Below, piece by piece: positions 1-12,627 of a stretch of 64,000 bases of DNA. The DNA comes from Pseudomonas sp. GV071 (GTDB taxonomy: Bacteria > Pseudomonadota > Gammaproteobacteria > Pseudomonadales > Pseudomonadaceae). Positions within the stretch are counted from its first letter, which is position 1. Every line of letters starts with the position of its first letter. The translations under genes were made by a program, and so were the position numbers. The stretch covers positions 62,001 to 126,000 of the forward strand of contig NZ_QAOJ01000002.1 of assembly GCF_003050835.1 (NCBI RefSeq), in the 5' to 3' direction. The notes under the pieces are model-generated. The model was not told where the DNA came from. It made no database searches and saw only the letters and a program-made list of their open reading frames with translations.

Positions 1-830
1 TCGATGTTGACCTTGCGCACGCCGTGCTTGATGCCTTCGACGATTTCTTCAACCGGTACGCCGTAGGTTTCTTTGATGTCGCCGCCGTACTGGTTGATGA
101 TCGCCAGCCACTCTTGCGGTACCGAGGAAGAACCGTGCATCACCAGGTGGGTGTTGGGGATGCGCTTGTGGATTTCCTTGATGCGGTCGATGGCCAGCAC
201 GTCGCCGGTAGGCGGCTTGGTGAACTTGTAAGCGCCGTGGCTGGTGCCGATGGCGATGGCCAGGGCATCAACCTGGGTCTTCTTGACGAAGTCAGCAGCT
301 TCTTCCGGGTCGGTGAGCATCTGGCTGTGGTCGAGCACGCCTTCGGCGCCGATGCCGTCTTCTTCACCGGCCATGCCGGTTTCCAGCGAACCCAGGCAAC
401 CCAGCTCGCCTTCTACCGACACGCCGCAGGCGTGGGCCATGGCCACGGTCTGTTGGGTAACGCGGACGTTGTAGTCGTAGTCGGTTGGGGTTTTGCCGTC
501 TTCGCCCAGCGAGCCGTCCATCATCACCGAGCTGAAGCCCAGTTGGATCGAGCGCTGGCAGACGTCAGGGCTGGTGCCGTGGTCCTGGTGCATGCACACC
601 GGGATGTGCGGGAATTCTTCGATTGCCGCGAGGATCAGGTGACGCAGGAACGGTGCGCCCGCGTATTTCCGTGCACCGGCCGAAGCCTGCACGATCACCG
701 GGGAGTCGGTCTTGTCAGCCGCTTCCATGATGGCGCGCATCTGTTCCAGGTTGTTGACGTTGAAAGCTGGAACGCCGTAGCCGAATTCGGCGGCGTGGTC
801 CAGCATCTGGCGCATGCTGATAAGTGCCAT
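1..830 (-). CDS. fba: Class II fructose-1,6-bisphosphate aldolase (3' end outside window)
   Basis: Cytosolic zinc-dependent aldolase that interconverts fructose-1,6-bisphosphate with dihydroxyacetone phosphate and glyceraldehyde-3-phosphate. In Pseudomonas it works mainly in gluconeogenesis. The reading frame starts with ATG at 830 ([10 protein letters not shown]) and is still open at base 1, so the C-terminus is missing. Family features visible are the MHQDHG segment with zinc-binding His and catalytic Asp, [10 protein letters not shown], and the VMHGSS loop near the cut end. It is the last gene of the tktA-epd-pgk-fba block, and the two nearest lipoprotein genes lie just upstream on the same strand. 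The family call is secure. Confidence 0.95.
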   Translation of the reverse strand, partial: MALISMRQMLDHAAEFGYGVPAFNVNNLEQMRAIMEAADKTDSPVIVQASAGARKYAGAPFLRHLILAAIEEFPHIPVCMHQDHGTSPDVCQRSIQLGFSSVMMDGSLGEDGKTPTDYDYNVRVTQQTVAMAHACGVSVEGELGCLGSLETGMAGEEDGIGAEGVLDHSQMLTDPEEAADFVKKTQVDALAIAIGTSHGAYKFTKPPTGDVLAIDRIKEIHKRIPNTHLVMHGSSSVPQEWLAIINQYGGDIKETYGVPVEEIVEGIKHGVRKVNI

Positions 831-935
831 GGTTTAACTATCTCCCGGTTTCGCTAGTTAATCGTGCAAGCCTGCAACTGCGGGCATTGTATAGGCGAAG
901 AAGGCGCTGCGTTAGGCCCTCTGCCGTGTGAATAC

Positions 936-1268
936 TCAGTGGGCTTTGCAGCCCCGGCCAATCAGGTCGTTGTTGGCAACCCAGTAAAGCAGGCCTTCCT
1001 GTCCTTTTATGTGAAAGGCCAGAACATCGCTGCTATAGAAAGCCCCGGTCTCTACAGGTTCCTGTTTGAGCCGATAAACGATGTCGCCACCGCCCAGGCG
1101 GACATCCACCGCGCGTTGGTCCGACTCGGCATAACGCCACAGGACCTTGGCCTGGCTGTCGCAGGTCCAGGTGGTCCACTGCTCAGTGGGTTGCGAGCTG
1201 GCACAGCCAGTCAGCACGCCACCAGCAGCAAGCAATACGAGGGCCATCCGGCCCATTACGCCTTTCAT
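936..1268 (-). CDS. MliC/PliC-type membrane-bound lysozyme inhibitor lipoprotein
   Basis: Predicted 110-residue outer-membrane lipoprotein. It has an N-terminal signal peptide ending in the lipobox LTGC, followed by a short beta-rich domain (WTCDSQAKVLWRY, CKAH at the end) typical of the MliC/PliC family, which inhibits C-type lysozymes in the periplasm. I chose ATG at 1268 because AGGAG sits 5 nt upstream; a GTG at 1274 would be too close to that site. It lies between pgk and fba on the same strand and may be read with them. Family call from conserved Cys, Trp and Tyr spacing; moderate confidence in function. Confidence 0.75.
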   Translation of the reverse strand: MKGVMGRMALVLLAAGGVLTGCASSQPTEQWTTWTCDSQAKVLWRYAESDQRAVDVRLGGGDIVYRLKQEPVETGAFYSSDVLAFHIKGQEGLLYWVANNDLIGRGCKAH

Positions 1269-1329
1269 CCACACTCCTAATGGGCCAGCGTTGGCTTGCC
1301 CGGCTTTGCCTCAATCAAGGGCGGCTCAG

Positions 1330-1530
1330 TCAGGGGCAATTTTGCTCGTGACTGTCAGACATTGGTTCGCCAGTGCTCTGCGCTTCCACCCGCTGATCAT
1401 TCTGATTGGTCGGCAGGCTGATCTGCGCGGGGCTCATCACCTCGCAGGTACTCGGTGAGCCACCGCCGGCACAGCCGGTCAGTAGCACTAACAACGAAGC
1501 GGACAGCAGGGCAACGCAAGAGCGGTTCAT
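1330..1530 (-). CDS. Small lipoprotein, 66 residues, unknown function
   Basis: Short gene with a clear lipoprotein signal: charged MNRS start, hydrophobic core and lipobox LLTGC at about residue 20. A 46-residue mature part rich in Ser, Pro, Gln and Asn carries two Cys that could form a disulphide (STCEV and the C-terminal NCP). AGGA precedes the ATG by 9 nt. It is one of three consecutive lipoprotein genes between pgk and fba. I recognise no family; the lipid anchor is the only supported property. Confidence 0.65.
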   Translation of the reverse strand: MNRSCVALLSASLLVLLTGCAGGGSPSTCEVMSPAQISLPTNQNDQRVEAQSTGEPMSDSHEQNCP

Positions 1531-1615
1531 GGCAGGTCTTCCTTTACGCGGGAGGTTATTAGCAGTGACCTATTGGCCGCTGAAATAGTTGCTCCTGCGT
1601 GACCGCCTCAACCGC

Positions 1616-1678
1616 TTCGCGAGCAAGCTCGCCCCTACAGGTCATGTTTTGCACCGTAGGAGCGAGCTTGCTCGCGAA
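1616..1678. repeat. REP palindrome pair (REPIN-like)
   Basis: Two 23-base arms in inverted orientation, 1616-1638 and 1656-1678, match except for one base. Each contains the GCGAGCAAGCTCGC core typical of fluorescens-group REP elements. They sit in the 157-bp gap between two lipoprotein genes. Such pairs are spread by RAYT transposases encoded elsewhere; no RAYT gene is in this window. Confidence 0.85.
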
Positions 1679-1687
1679 TTGCACTGC

Positions 1688-1942
1688 TTACGGGCATTCC
1701 TCCGTGGCCGCCGCGGGCTGGTTATCGCCCTGCGCCGGCTGCGGCCGATGTTCTTCGTCGAAACGACGGTAGATCACCGCTGAGGTTTCTGCCCACCAGC
1801 TGGTTTGATAACAGCCCTGCTCGCCCGCCTGTTGCGCCTGAGTGGACGCCGTGGGCGTGACCTTTTGTGGCTCGGCGCTGCTGCAGCCCAGCATCAGCAG
1901 GGTGGCAGCAGCGGGAGCACTCAACCGGCCGTAGCGGTGCAT
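1688..1942 (-). CDS. Small lipoprotein, 84 residues, unknown function
   Basis: Signal peptide with lipobox LMLGC (Cys at residue 20), then a hydrophilic mature region rich in Gln, Thr and Glu with a central YQTSWWAETSAVIYRRFDEE stretch and two further Cys. The ATG at 1942 lies 8 bp downstream of the pgk stop codon, so it is almost certainly co-transcribed with pgk. The frame stays open upstream within pgk, but an upstream start would give a non-secretory N-terminus. Family not recognised. Confidence 0.7.
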   Translation of the reverse strand: MHRYGRLSAPAAATLLMLGCSSAEPQKVTPTASTQAQQAGEQGCYQTSWWAETSAVIYRRFDEEHRPQPAQGDNQPAAATEECP

Positions 1943-1950
1943 GGCTGGGC

Positions 1951-3123
1951 TCAAGCCTTGGCGCGCTGTTCGAGCACTTCCACGGCCGGCAGCACTTTGC
2001 CCTCGACGAACTCGAGGAATGCGCCACCACCGGTGGAGATGTAGGAAATCTTGTCGCCCACGCCGTATTTGTCGATGGCCGCCAGGGTGTCGCCACCGCC
2101 AGCAATGGAGAACGCCGAGCTTTCCGCGATGGCCAGGGCCAGGGCCTTGGTGCCTTCGCCGAACTGGTCGAACTCGAACACGCCCACCGGACCGTTCCAC
2201 AGAATGGTTTTCGACGACTTCAACAGATCGGCGAACAACGCCGCAGTCTGTGGGCCGATGTCGAGGATCATGTCGTCGTCCGCCACGTCACTGATGGCTT
2301 TGACGGTGGCTTCAGCGGTCTGGGCGAATTCCTTGGCCACCACCACGTCGACCGGCAACGGCACGCTGACCTTGGCGGCGATGGCTTTGGCGGTGTCCAG
2401 CAGGTCTGGCTCGTACAGCGACTTGCCCACCGGGTAGCCGGCAGCAGCAAGGAAGGTGTTGGCGATGCCGCCACCAACGATCAGTTGGTCGCAGATCTGG
2501 CTCAGGCTGTTGAGCACGTCGAGTTTGGTCGACACTTTCGAGCCGGCGACGATGGCTGCCATTGGTTTGGCCGGGGCACCCAAGGCTTTGCCCAGCGCGT
2601 CCAGCTCAGCGGCCAGCAGCGGGCCGGCAGCGGCGACTTTGGCGAACTTGGCTACGCCGTGGGTCGAACCCTCGGCGCGGTGCGCGGTGCCGAAGGCGTC
2701 CATCACGAACACGTCGCACAGGGCGGCGTATTGCTGGGCCAGGTCGTCGGCGTTCTTTTTCTCGCCTTTGTTGAAGCGCACGTTTTCGAACAGAACGATG
2801 TCGCCTGGGGCCACATCGACGCCGCCGAGGTAGTCAGCTACCAGCGGCACTTCACGGCCAAGGGCTTTGCTCAGGTAATCGGCAACTGGCTTCAGGCTGT
2901 TTTCCGCGCTGAACTCACCCTCGGTCGGGCGCCCCAGGTGGGAGCAGACCATCACGGCGGCGCCTTTTTCCAGGGCCAGCTTGATGGTCGGCAGGGAAGC
3001 GAGAATGCGCGCATCGCTGGTGACCACGCCATCCTTGACGGGCACGTTGAGGTCTTCGCGAATCAGCACGCGCTTACCTTTGAGGTCGAGATCGCTCATT
3101 TTTTGTACAAGAGGGGTGGTCAT
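1951..3123 (-). CDS. pgk: Phosphoglycerate kinase
   Basis: Transfers the phosphate of 1,3-bisphosphoglycerate to ADP (reversible) in cytosolic glycolysis and gluconeogenesis. The 390-residue product has the usual family length and motifs: [11 protein letters not shown] near the N-terminus, [17 protein letters not shown], and the nucleotide-loop GGGDTLAA near the C-terminus. ATG at 3123 (MTTPLVQK) is preceded by AAGGA 7 nt upstream; an in-frame ATG at 3153 lacks that support and would overlap epd. It lies 26 bp downstream of epd and 8 bp upstream of a lipoprotein gene, forming one operon. Confidence 0.97.
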   Translation of the reverse strand: MTTPLVQKMSDLDLKGKRVLIREDLNVPVKDGVVTSDARILASLPTIKLALEKGAAVMVCSHLGRPTEGEFSAENSLKPVADYLSKALGREVPLVADYLGGVDVAPGDIVLFENVRFNKGEKKNADDLAQQYAALCDVFVMDAFGTAHRAEGSTHGVAKFAKVAAAGPLLAAELDALGKALGAPAKPMAAIVAGSKVSTKLDVLNSLSQICDQLIVGGGIANTFLAAAGYPVGKSLYEPDLLDTAKAIAAKVSVPLPVDVVVAKEFAQTAEATVKAISDVADDDMILDIGPQTAALFADLLKSSKTILWNGPVGVFEFDQFGEGTKALALAIAESSAFSIAGGGDTLAAIDKYGVGDKISYISTGGGAFLEFVEGKVLPAVEVLEQRAKA

Positions 3124-3149
3124 GGCGCAGTCCTTCCCGGGCTGGGTGA

Positions 3150-4208
3150 TCAAAGGGTCTTAAAATCGGTTGAAGCTGAAACGTCGAGATAATGCTGAGC
3201 CACATCGAGCATGCGATTGGCGAAACCCCATTCATTGTCGAACCAGGCCAGCAGGTTCACCAGCCGTGGGCCGGAAACGCGGGTCTGACTGCCATCGACA
3301 ATCGCCGAATGCGGGTCATGGTTGAAATCACAGCTGGCGTGCGGCAATTCGGTGTAGGCCAGCAAGCCCTTCAATGGCCCGCTTTCCGCCGCCTGGCGCA
3401 GCACGCGGTTGATCTCGGTGGCATCGGTATCACGTGCAGTTTGCAGGGTGATGTCCAGGCACGAGACATTCACCGTCGGCACCCGCACGGCTTTGGCCTG
3501 AATTCGCCCGGCAAGTTCCGGCAACAAGCGCTCGATACCGCGGGCCAGGCCGGTGGACACCGGAATCACCGACTGGAACGCCGAACGCGTCCGCCGCAGG
3601 TCTTCATGGTGGTACGCATCGATCACCGGCTGGTCGTTCATTGCCGAGTGAATGGTGGTGATCGATGCATATTCCAGACCCACCGCCTCGTTGAGCAGCT
3701 TCAACAACGGCACGCCGCAGTTGGTGGTGCAGGAGGCATTGGAGACCAGGGTTTCGCGGCCGCTCAGGTTCTGCTGGTTGACGCCGTAAACGATGGTGGC
3801 GTCGATATCCGCCTCACTGGCCATCGGCTGCGAGAACAGCACGCGCGGCGCACCGGCGTCGAGAAAGCGCTGGCCATCGGCGCGGCTGTTGTAGGCACCG
3901 GAGCATTCCAGCACCAGGTCGACACCCAGCGCGGCCCAGTCGACGCCTTCCGGCGTGGCGCTGCGCAGCACTTGCAGGTTGTCGCCATTGATATGCAGGT
4001 ACTCGCCTTCGATGCGCACCTCGCCCGGGAACCGGCCGTGGGTGGAGTCGAAGCGGGTGAGGTATTCGATGCTGGCGAGATCCGCCACGTCATTCACCGC
4101 CACCACCTGAAACCCAGCCTTGGCGCCACGCTCATACAACGCGCGCAGCACGCAACGGCCAATGCGGCCATAACCGTTAAGGGCAACTTTGTAAGGGCGT
4201 TGGGACAT
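3150..4208 (-). CDS. epd: Erythrose-4-phosphate dehydrogenase (GapB-like)
   Basis: NAD-dependent oxidation of D-erythrose-4-phosphate to 4-phosphoerythronate, the entry to de novo pyridoxal-5'-phosphate synthesis. The family is closely related to GAPDH. The 352-residue product has the Rossmann motif NGYGRIGR near the N-terminus, the catalytic SNASCTTNC segment and WFDNEWGF near the C-terminus. Position between tktA and pgk is the classical epd arrangement. Start at [10 protein letters not shown] (4208); the frame is open upstream but that part is not GAPDH-like. Discrimination from GAPDH rests mainly on gene context. Confidence 0.9.
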   Translation of the reverse strand: MSQRPYKVALNGYGRIGRCVLRALYERGAKAGFQVVAVNDVADLASIEYLTRFDSTHGRFPGEVRIEGEYLHINGDNLQVLRSATPEGVDWAALGVDLVLECSGAYNSRADGQRFLDAGAPRVLFSQPMASEADIDATIVYGVNQQNLSGRETLVSNASCTTNCGVPLLKLLNEAVGLEYASITTIHSAMNDQPVIDAYHHEDLRRTRSAFQSVIPVSTGLARGIERLLPELAGRIQAKAVRVPTVNVSCLDITLQTARDTDATEINRVLRQAAESGPLKGLLAYTELPHASCDFNHDPHSAIVDGSQTRVSGPRLVNLLAWFDNEWGFANRMLDVAQHYLDVSASTDFKTL

Positions 4209-4259
4209 GGAGGTCTCGTTGTGCGAGGTCAACGTGAGAGGAACAAGGGGCTGGTCGGT

Positions 4260-4288
4260 AACCGGTTGGGCTTTGCGCCCAACCGGTT
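4260..4288. other. Perfect hairpin between tktA and epd
   Basis: Twelve-base perfect inverted repeat (AACCGGTTGGGC and its complement) with a 5-base loop in the 95-bp gap between tktA and epd. No T-run follows on the minus strand, so it is a poor intrinsic terminator. It could set the tktA:epd mRNA ratio by processing or 3'-end protection (inference). Confidence 0.6.
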
Positions 4289-4303
4289 GATTCACCGAAA
4301 CGC

Positions 4304-6301
4304 TTAGCCTTCCAGCAACTCGCCGGCTTGCTCGAGGATGTTCTCCACGGTAAAGCCGAAGTGTTCGAACAGCGCCGGTGCCGGAGCCGATTCGCCGAAG
4401 CTGGTCATGCCGATTACGCGGCCTTCCAGGCCCACGTACTTGTACCAGTAGTCAGCGTGAGCCGCTTCGATAGCGATACGCGCACCAACCTGCAGCGGCA
4501 GAACCGACTGCTTGTAATCGGCGTCCTGAGCTTCGAATACGCTGGTACACGGGATGGACACCACGCGCACGTTGCGGCCCTGCTCGGTCAGCTTGTCGTA
4601 GGCGGCTACGGCCAGACCGATTTCCGAACCGGTGGCGATCAGGATCAGCTCAGGCTCGCCAGCGCAGTCTTTGAGCACATAACCACCGCGCTCCACGTTG
4701 GCCAATTGCTCGGCGTCGCGTGCTTGGTGCGGCAGGTTCTGACGGGAGAAGATCAGGGCTGTCGGGCCGTCCTTGCGCTCTACCGCGTGCTTCCAGGCGA
4801 CGGCCGATTCAACGGCATCGGCTGGGCGCCAGGTGTCGAGGTTCGGCGTGGTGCGCAGGCTGGTCAGTTGCTCGATTGGCTGATGCGTCGGGCCGTCTTC
4901 GCCCAGACCGATGGAGTCGTGGGTGAACACGTACAGCACGCGCTGCTTCATCAGTGCCGACATGCGCACGGCGTTGCGGGCGTATTCCATGAAGATCAGG
5001 AAGGTCGCGCCGTATGGCACGAAGCCGCCGTGCAGGGCGACCCCGTTCATGATCGCGCTCATGCCGAACTCGCGCACGCCGTAGAACATGTAGTTGCCGG
5101 CCGCGTCTTCGGCGCTGACGCCTTTGCAGCCTTTCCACAGGGTCAGGTTGGAACCGGCGAGGTCAGCCGAGCCGCCGAGGAATTCCGGCAGCAGCGGGCC
5201 GAAGGCGTTCAGGGCGTTCTGGCTGGCTTTGCGGCTGGCGATGGTCTCGCCTTTGCTCGCCACTTCATTGATATAGGCAGCGGCCTTGTCAGCGAAGTCG
5301 GCAGGCAGGTCGCCGGCCAGGCGGCGTTTCAGTTCGCTGGCCAGTTCCGGGTGCGCGGCGGCGTAAGCGTCGAAACGCTTGTTCCACTCGGCTTCGGCAG
5401 CAGCACCAGCAGCTTTGGCGTCCCACTCGGCATAGATGTCGGCCGGTACTTCGAACGGGCCGTGGTTCCAGCCCAGCGAGGCGCGGGTCAGGGCAATTTC
5501 GTCGGCTCCCAGCGGGGCGCCGTGGCAGTCTTCTTTACCTTGCTTGTTCGGCGAGCCGAATCCGATCACGGTTTTGCAGCAGATCAGGGTCGGCTGTGCG
5601 CTTTTACGCGCAGTGTCGATGGCAATCTTGATTTCTTCGGCGTCGTGGCCGTCGACATTGCGGATCACTTGCCAGCCGTAGGCTTCGAAGCGTTTCGGGG
5701 TGTCGTCGGTGAACCAGCCTTCGACTTCGCCGTCGATGGAGATGCCGTTGTCGTCGTAGAAGGCGATCAGCTTGCCCAGCTCCAGGGTGCCGGCCAGCGA
5801 GCTCACTTCGTGGGAAATGCCTTCCATCATGCAACCGTCACCCAGGAACACGTAGGTGTGGTGGTCGACGATGTTGTGGCCAGGACGGTTGAACTGCGCG
5901 CCCAGCACTTTCTCTGCCAGGGCGAAACCAACGGCATTCGCCAGGCCTTGACCCAATGGGCCAGTGGTGGTTTCCACACCCGGGGTGTAGCCGTATTCCG
6001 GGTGGCCCGGGGTGCGGCTGTGCAGTTGGCGGAAGTTTTTCAGGTCGTCGATGGACAGGTCGTAGCCGGTCAGGTGCAGCAACGAGTAGATCAACATCGA
6101 GCCGTGGCCGTTGGACAGAATGAAGCGGTCACGGTCGGCGAAGCTGGGGTTGCTCGGGTTGTGCTTGAGGTAGTCACGCCACAGCACTTCGGCGATATCC
6201 GCCATACCCATCGGTGCACCGGGGTGGCCGCTGTTGGCTTTCTGCACGGCATCCATGCTGAGGGCACGAATGGCATTGGCACGCTCACGACGGCTGGGCA
6301 T
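4304..6301 (-). CDS. tktA: Transketolase
   Basis: Thiamine-diphosphate enzyme of the pentose phosphate pathway that moves two-carbon units between ketoses and aldoses and supplies erythrose-4-phosphate to epd. The 665-residue length is normal. The thiamine-diphosphate binding segment GDGCMMEG with downstream DDN, the [12 protein letters not shown] start region, and the pyrimidine domain with [17 protein letters not shown] are present. ATG at 6301 has AGGAG 7 nt upstream. It is the first gene of the minus-strand sugar-phosphate block and is divergent from the SahR-like regulator. Confidence 0.97.
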   Translation of the reverse strand: MPSRRERANAIRALSMDAVQKANSGHPGAPMGMADIAEVLWRDYLKHNPSNPSFADRDRFILSNGHGSMLIYSLLHLTGYDLSIDDLKNFRQLHSRTPGHPEYGYTPGVETTTGPLGQGLANAVGFALAEKVLGAQFNRPGHNIVDHHTYVFLGDGCMMEGISHEVSSLAGTLELGKLIAFYDDNGISIDGEVEGWFTDDTPKRFEAYGWQVIRNVDGHDAEEIKIAIDTARKSAQPTLICCKTVIGFGSPNKQGKEDCHGAPLGADEIALTRASLGWNHGPFEVPADIYAEWDAKAAGAAAEAEWNKRFDAYAAAHPELASELKRRLAGDLPADFADKAAAYINEVASKGETIASRKASQNALNAFGPLLPEFLGGSADLAGSNLTLWKGCKGVSAEDAAGNYMFYGVREFGMSAIMNGVALHGGFVPYGATFLIFMEYARNAVRMSALMKQRVLYVFTHDSIGLGEDGPTHQPIEQLTSLRTTPNLDTWRPADAVESAVAWKHAVERKDGPTALIFSRQNLPHQARDAEQLANVERGGYVLKDCAGEPELILIATGSEIGLAVAAYDKLTEQGRNVRVVSIPCTSVFEAQDADYKQSVLPLQVGARIAIEAAHADYWYKYVGLEGRVIGMTSFGESAPAPALFEHFGFTVENILEQAGELLEG

Positions 6302-6423
6302 CGCTAATCTCCTGGGTAGGGCTGATCACAAAAAGGCGGCCATTTTCGCCCAGGCAGCGGGTGCGGGGCAATCACAGATGGTCGTGCCGGGTGCTTTTGT
6401 CCCCTGCTCGACCCTTCATCACG

Positions 6424-6447
6424 CAATATCAAAACTTTTTGATATTG
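6424..6447. promoter_or_regulatory. Perfect 24-bp palindrome, probable operator of the ArsR-methyltransferase regulator
   Basis: Arms CAATATCAAAA (6424-6434) and its exact complement (6437-6447) flank a CT centre. The site lies in the 187-bp divergent region between tktA and the regulator/metK operon, just upstream of a candidate -35 box at 6451. Long AT-rich palindromes are typical ArsR-family operators. Autoregulation of the regulator-metK unit is inferred from position, not shown. Confidence 0.7.
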
Positions 6448-6450
6448 GTC

Positions 6451-6479
6451 TTGCTGGATAAAAAATGACCGACTAGACT
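6451..6479 (+). promoter_or_regulatory. Candidate sigma70 promoter of the regulator-metK operon
   Basis: TTGCTG (6451-6456), a 17-base spacer and TAGACT (6474-6479). Transcription would begin around 6486, only a few bases before the ATG at 6489, which would make the message nearly leaderless. No Shine-Dalgarno sequence is visible before 6489. Moderate match only. Confidence 0.4.
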
Positions 6480-6488
6480 GCGCAGCCT

Positions 6489-7514
6489 ATGAATATGCGC
6501 GTCCCTCAGCTCCGCTTCGAGCCCGCCGATGAACTGGCCGCCCTGTGCAAGGCCGGCGGTGATCCGTTGCGCCTGAATGTGCTGCGAGCGCTGAGCAACG
6601 ACTCGTTCGGGGTGCTGGAACTGGCGCAAATATTCGCCACCGGGCAATCCGGCATGAGCCACCATTTAAAGGTGCTGGCCCAGGCCGGCCTGGTGGCTAC
6701 ACGGCGTGAAGGCAATGCAATTTTCTACCGCCGTGCCCTGGCCCCGGCCGAGCGTCTCGGCGGTTTGCTGCACAACGCTCTGCTCGATGAAGTCGATGGC
6801 CTGGAATTACCGGCCGACGTGCAAACCCGCATCGCTGCCGTACATGGGCAACGGGCGGCGGCCAGTCAGGACTTTTTCAGCCGCATGGCGGAAAACTTCC
6901 AGGCCCAACAGGATTTGATCGCCGGCCTGCCGCAGTACCGCGACAGCGTGCTGGCCCTGCTCGATGCACTAGGTTTTGGCCCAGGCGCCACAGCCCTGGA
7001 AGTCGGCCCCGGTGACGGCGGCTTTCTGCCGGAGCTGGCGCGCCGCTTCAGCCAGGTCACCGCACTGGACAACAGCCCAGCGATGCTCGAACTGGCGCGC
7101 ATGCGCTGCGAACAGGAAGGCCTGGGCAACGTCGTCCTGCAATTGGCCGATGCCCTTAATGAAGAAGGCGCGGGCCTGAGTGCCGACTGCGTGGTGCTGA
7201 ATATGGTGTTGCACCACCTGGCCGCCCCGGCCGACGCGCTGAAACAGCTGGCGCAGCGGGTCAAACCCGGCGGCAGCCTGTTGATTACCGAGTTATGCCG
7301 CCACAACCAGAGCTGGGCCAGGGAGGCCTGTGGTGATCTCTGGCTAGGCTTTGAACAGGACGACCTGGCCCACTGGGCGACAGCCGCAGGGCTGACACCC
7401 GGAGAAAGCCTCTACATTGGTTTACGCAATGGTTTCCAGATTCAGGTGCGCCATTTTCAGCGCGCCCCTGGTAGCCCGGCCCCATCAGCAGCCGTAACGC
7501 TGCCGAACACTTGA
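6489..7514 (+). CDS. ArsR-family regulator fused to a SAM-dependent methyltransferase domain (SahR-like)
   Basis: 341-residue two-domain protein. Residues about 12-90 form an ArsR-type winged helix ([11 protein letters not shown], then [16 protein letters not shown] as recognition helix, then a REGNAIFY wing). Residues about 150-300 form a class I methyltransferase fold with the SAM-binding motif [10 protein letters not shown] (171-180) and LDNSPAML. This architecture next to metK matches the SahR group described in Proteobacteria, in which the methyltransferase-like domain senses S-adenosylhomocysteine and the protein represses SAM-cycle genes. It is 19 bp upstream of metK, so they form an operon, and the palindrome at 6424-6447 is the likely operator. 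A true methyltransferase activity is not excluded. In-frame ATGs at 6489 and 6495 are both possible starts. Confidence 0.85.
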   Translation: MNMRVPQLRFEPADELAALCKAGGDPLRLNVLRALSNDSFGVLELAQIFATGQSGMSHHLKVLAQAGLVATRREGNAIFYRRALAPAERLGGLLHNALLDEVDGLELPADVQTRIAAVHGQRAAASQDFFSRMAENFQAQQDLIAGLPQYRDSVLALLDALGFGPGATALEVGPGDGGFLPELARRFSQVTALDNSPAMLELARMRCEQEGLGNVVLQLADALNEEGAGLSADCVVLNMVLHHLAAPADALKQLAQRVKPGGSLLITELCRHNQSWAREACGDLWLGFEQDDLAHWATAAGLTPGESLYIGLRNGFQIQVRHFQRAPGSPAPSAAVTLPNT

Positions 7515-7533
7515 TAAACAGGAACCCGTCGAG

Positions 7534-8724
7534 ATGAGCGAATACTCTCTTTTCACCTCTGAGTCCGTGTCTGAAGGACACCCAGACAAAATCGCCGACC
7601 AGATTTCCGATGCCGTCCTCGACGCCATCATTGCCCAGGACAAATTCGCGCGCGTTGCCTGCGAAACCCTGGTGAAAACCGGCGTAGCGATCATCGCAGG
7701 TGAAGTCACCACCAACGCCTGGGTCGATCTGGAAGAGATCGTGCGTAACGTCATCACCGACATCGGTTACACCAGCTCCGACGTCGGCTTCGACGGCGCG
7801 ACCTGCGGCGTGATGAACATCATTGGCAAGCAGTCCCCCGACATCAACCAGGGCGTTGACCGCAGCAAGCCAGAAGACCAAGGCGCTGGCGACCAGGGCC
7901 TGATGTTCGGCTACGCCAGCAACGACACCGACGTGTTGATGCCCGCCCCTATCTGCTACGCCCACCGTCTGGTTGAGCGCCAGGCTGAAGCGCGCAAGTC
8001 CGGCCTGCTGCCGTGGCTGCGCCCGGATGCCAAATCGCAAGTGACCTTCCGCTACGAAAACGGCAAGCCGGTTGCCGTCGACGCCGTTGTACTGTCGACC
8101 CAGCACAACCCGGACGTCAGCTACAAAGACCTGCGCGAAGGCGTGATGGAACTGATCGTCAAGCACGTGCTGCCAGCTGAGTGGCTGCACAAAGACACCC
8201 AGTTCCACATCAACCCGACCGGCAACTTCGTGATCGGCGGCCCGGTTGGCGACTGCGGCCTGACCGGTCGCAAGATCATCGTCGACTCCTACGGCGGCAT
8301 GGCCCGTCACGGTGGTGGCGCGTTCTCCGGTAAAGATCCATCCAAGGTTGACCGTTCCGCCGCCTACGCTGGTCGTTACGTGGCGAAGAACATCGTGGCT
8401 GCCGGCCTGGCCGACCGTTGCGAAATCCAGGTGTCCTACGCCATCGGCGTAGCCCAGCCGACTTCGGTTTCGATCAACACCTTCGGTACCAACAAAGTCA
8501 GCGAAGAGACCATCATCAAACTGGTCCGCGACACCTTCGACCTGCGCCCGTACGCGATCACCAAAATGCTCGACCTGCTGCACCCGATGTACCAGGCCAC
8601 CGCGGCCTACGGCCACTTCGGCCGTACCCCGGAGCAAGTGACTGTTGGCGACGACACCTTCAGCACCTTCACCTGGGAAAAAACCGACAAAGCCGAACAG
8701 CTGCGCAAAGCTGCTGGTCTGTAA
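7534..8724 (+). CDS. metK: S-adenosylmethionine synthetase
   Basis: Makes SAM from methionine and ATP in the cytosol; normally a homotetramer using Mg and K. The 396-residue product has standard length with the [14 protein letters not shown] substrate/metal segment near residue 13, the [12 protein letters not shown] segment and the [16 protein letters not shown] phosphate loop. ATG at 7534 follows AGGA 10 nt upstream. It is the second gene of the SahR-like operon and ends in a strong terminator at 8742. Confidence 0.98.
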   Translation: MSEYSLFTSESVSEGHPDKIADQISDAVLDAIIAQDKFARVACETLVKTGVAIIAGEVTTNAWVDLEEIVRNVITDIGYTSSDVGFDGATCGVMNIIGKQSPDINQGVDRSKPEDQGAGDQGLMFGYASNDTDVLMPAPICYAHRLVERQAEARKSGLLPWLRPDAKSQVTFRYENGKPVAVDAVVLSTQHNPDVSYKDLREGVMELIVKHVLPAEWLHKDTQFHINPTGNFVIGGPVGDCGLTGRKIIVDSYGGMARHGGGAFSGKDPSKVDRSAAYAGRYVAKNIVAAGLADRCEIQVSYAIGVAQPTSVSINTFGTNKVSEETIIKLVRDTFDLRPYAITKMLDLLHPMYQATAAYGHFGRTPEQVTVGDDTFSTFTWEKTDKAEQLRKAAGL

Positions 8725-8741
8725 AAGCTACGTCGTTCCAC

Positions 8742-8771
8742 AAAAAGCCCCGCCTAGTGCGGGGCTTTTTT
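8742..8771 (+). terminator. Intrinsic terminator of metK
   Basis: GC-rich stem (AAAGCCCCGC pairing with GCGGGGCTTT, loop CTAGT) followed by six T, 18 bp after the metK stop. The rhlE terminator at 21840 uses the same CTAGT loop. Confidence 0.9.
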
Positions 8772-8895
8772 GTTCCTGCGCATTCGTCAGCAATTGCCTG
8801 CCAAATAACCGGACGCCCAATTCAGGCAGCTCGACTCGCTACCTGCAGGATCCGCGCAAGATGCCCAGACCGTTTTCAACAGGGACGCGACGGGC

Positions 8896-12113
<3,218 letters not shown>

Positions 12114-12124
12114 CGGCACGCCTG

Positions 12125-12145
12125 GAAAACCGCAATGCGGTTTTC
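12125..12145 (+). terminator. Probable terminator of ligB
   Basis: Ten-base perfect inverted repeat (GAAAACCGCA and complement) 11 bp after the ligB stop; its 3' arm contributes four T. The stem is short-looped, so efficiency is uncertain. Confidence 0.6.
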
Positions 12146-12222
12146 ATCGGATAGACTTCAGGCCATTGCGACCCCGCAGCGGCCTGCCGCCTGCGGTCTT
12201 TTCACTGCCAAGGAGCGCTGCA

Positions 12223-12627
12223 ATGTTTTCCCATAACGCTGTCCGTCACCTCATTTCCGCGACCCTGCTGAGCCTGCTGGCAAGCACCGCAGTCGCGGCC
12301 GAAACCACCAAAACCCTGACCGGCTGCGCCGCCAAGCGTGATGAAATTCAGCAGCAGATCGAGCAAGCCAAGGCCGCAGGCAACAGCGCGCAGCAGGATG
12401 GCCTGGAAACGGCGCTGAGTCAGGTGAAGAGCAACTGCACTGACGAGCAACTGGAAAAATCCCGCGAGCAGAAGGTGCTCGACGCTCAGCACGAAGTGAA
12501 AAAGCGTGAGAACGAGCTGCAAAAAGCCATGAGCAAGGGCGACCCGGAAAAGATCGACTCGCGCAAAAACAAACTCGCCGAGGCCCGCAAAGAACTCGAC
12601 GAGGCAAAGAAGCAGCTTGAACGCTGA
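12223..12627 (+). CDS. DUF1090 family periplasmic protein
   Basis: 134 residues with a cleavable signal peptide (LLSLLASTAVAAE) and a mature part that is almost entirely charged heptad-rich helix (KRDEIQQQIEQAKAAG, EQLEKSREQKVLDAQHEVKK), predicted coiled coil. This matches the DUF1090 (YqjC-like) family of unknown function. AAGGAGCGCTGCA precedes ATG 12223. Its TGA stop directly abuts the stop codon of the convergent cytochrome gene. Confidence 0.85.
   Translation: MFSHNAVRHLISATLLSLLASTAVAAETTKTLTGCAAKRDEIQQQIEQAKAAGNSAQQDGLETALSQVKSNCTDEQLEKSREQKVLDAQHEVKKRENELQKAMSKGDPEKIDSRKNKLAEARKELDEAKKQLER

Noticed and set aside
1867..3192. A 441-codon open frame antisense to pgk
   Set aside because: The opposite strand encodes a full, motif-complete phosphoglycerate kinase; the antisense product resembles nothing.
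4328..6307. A 659-codon open frame antisense to tktA
   Set aside because: Shadow of the transketolase frame, without its own start signal or protein family features.
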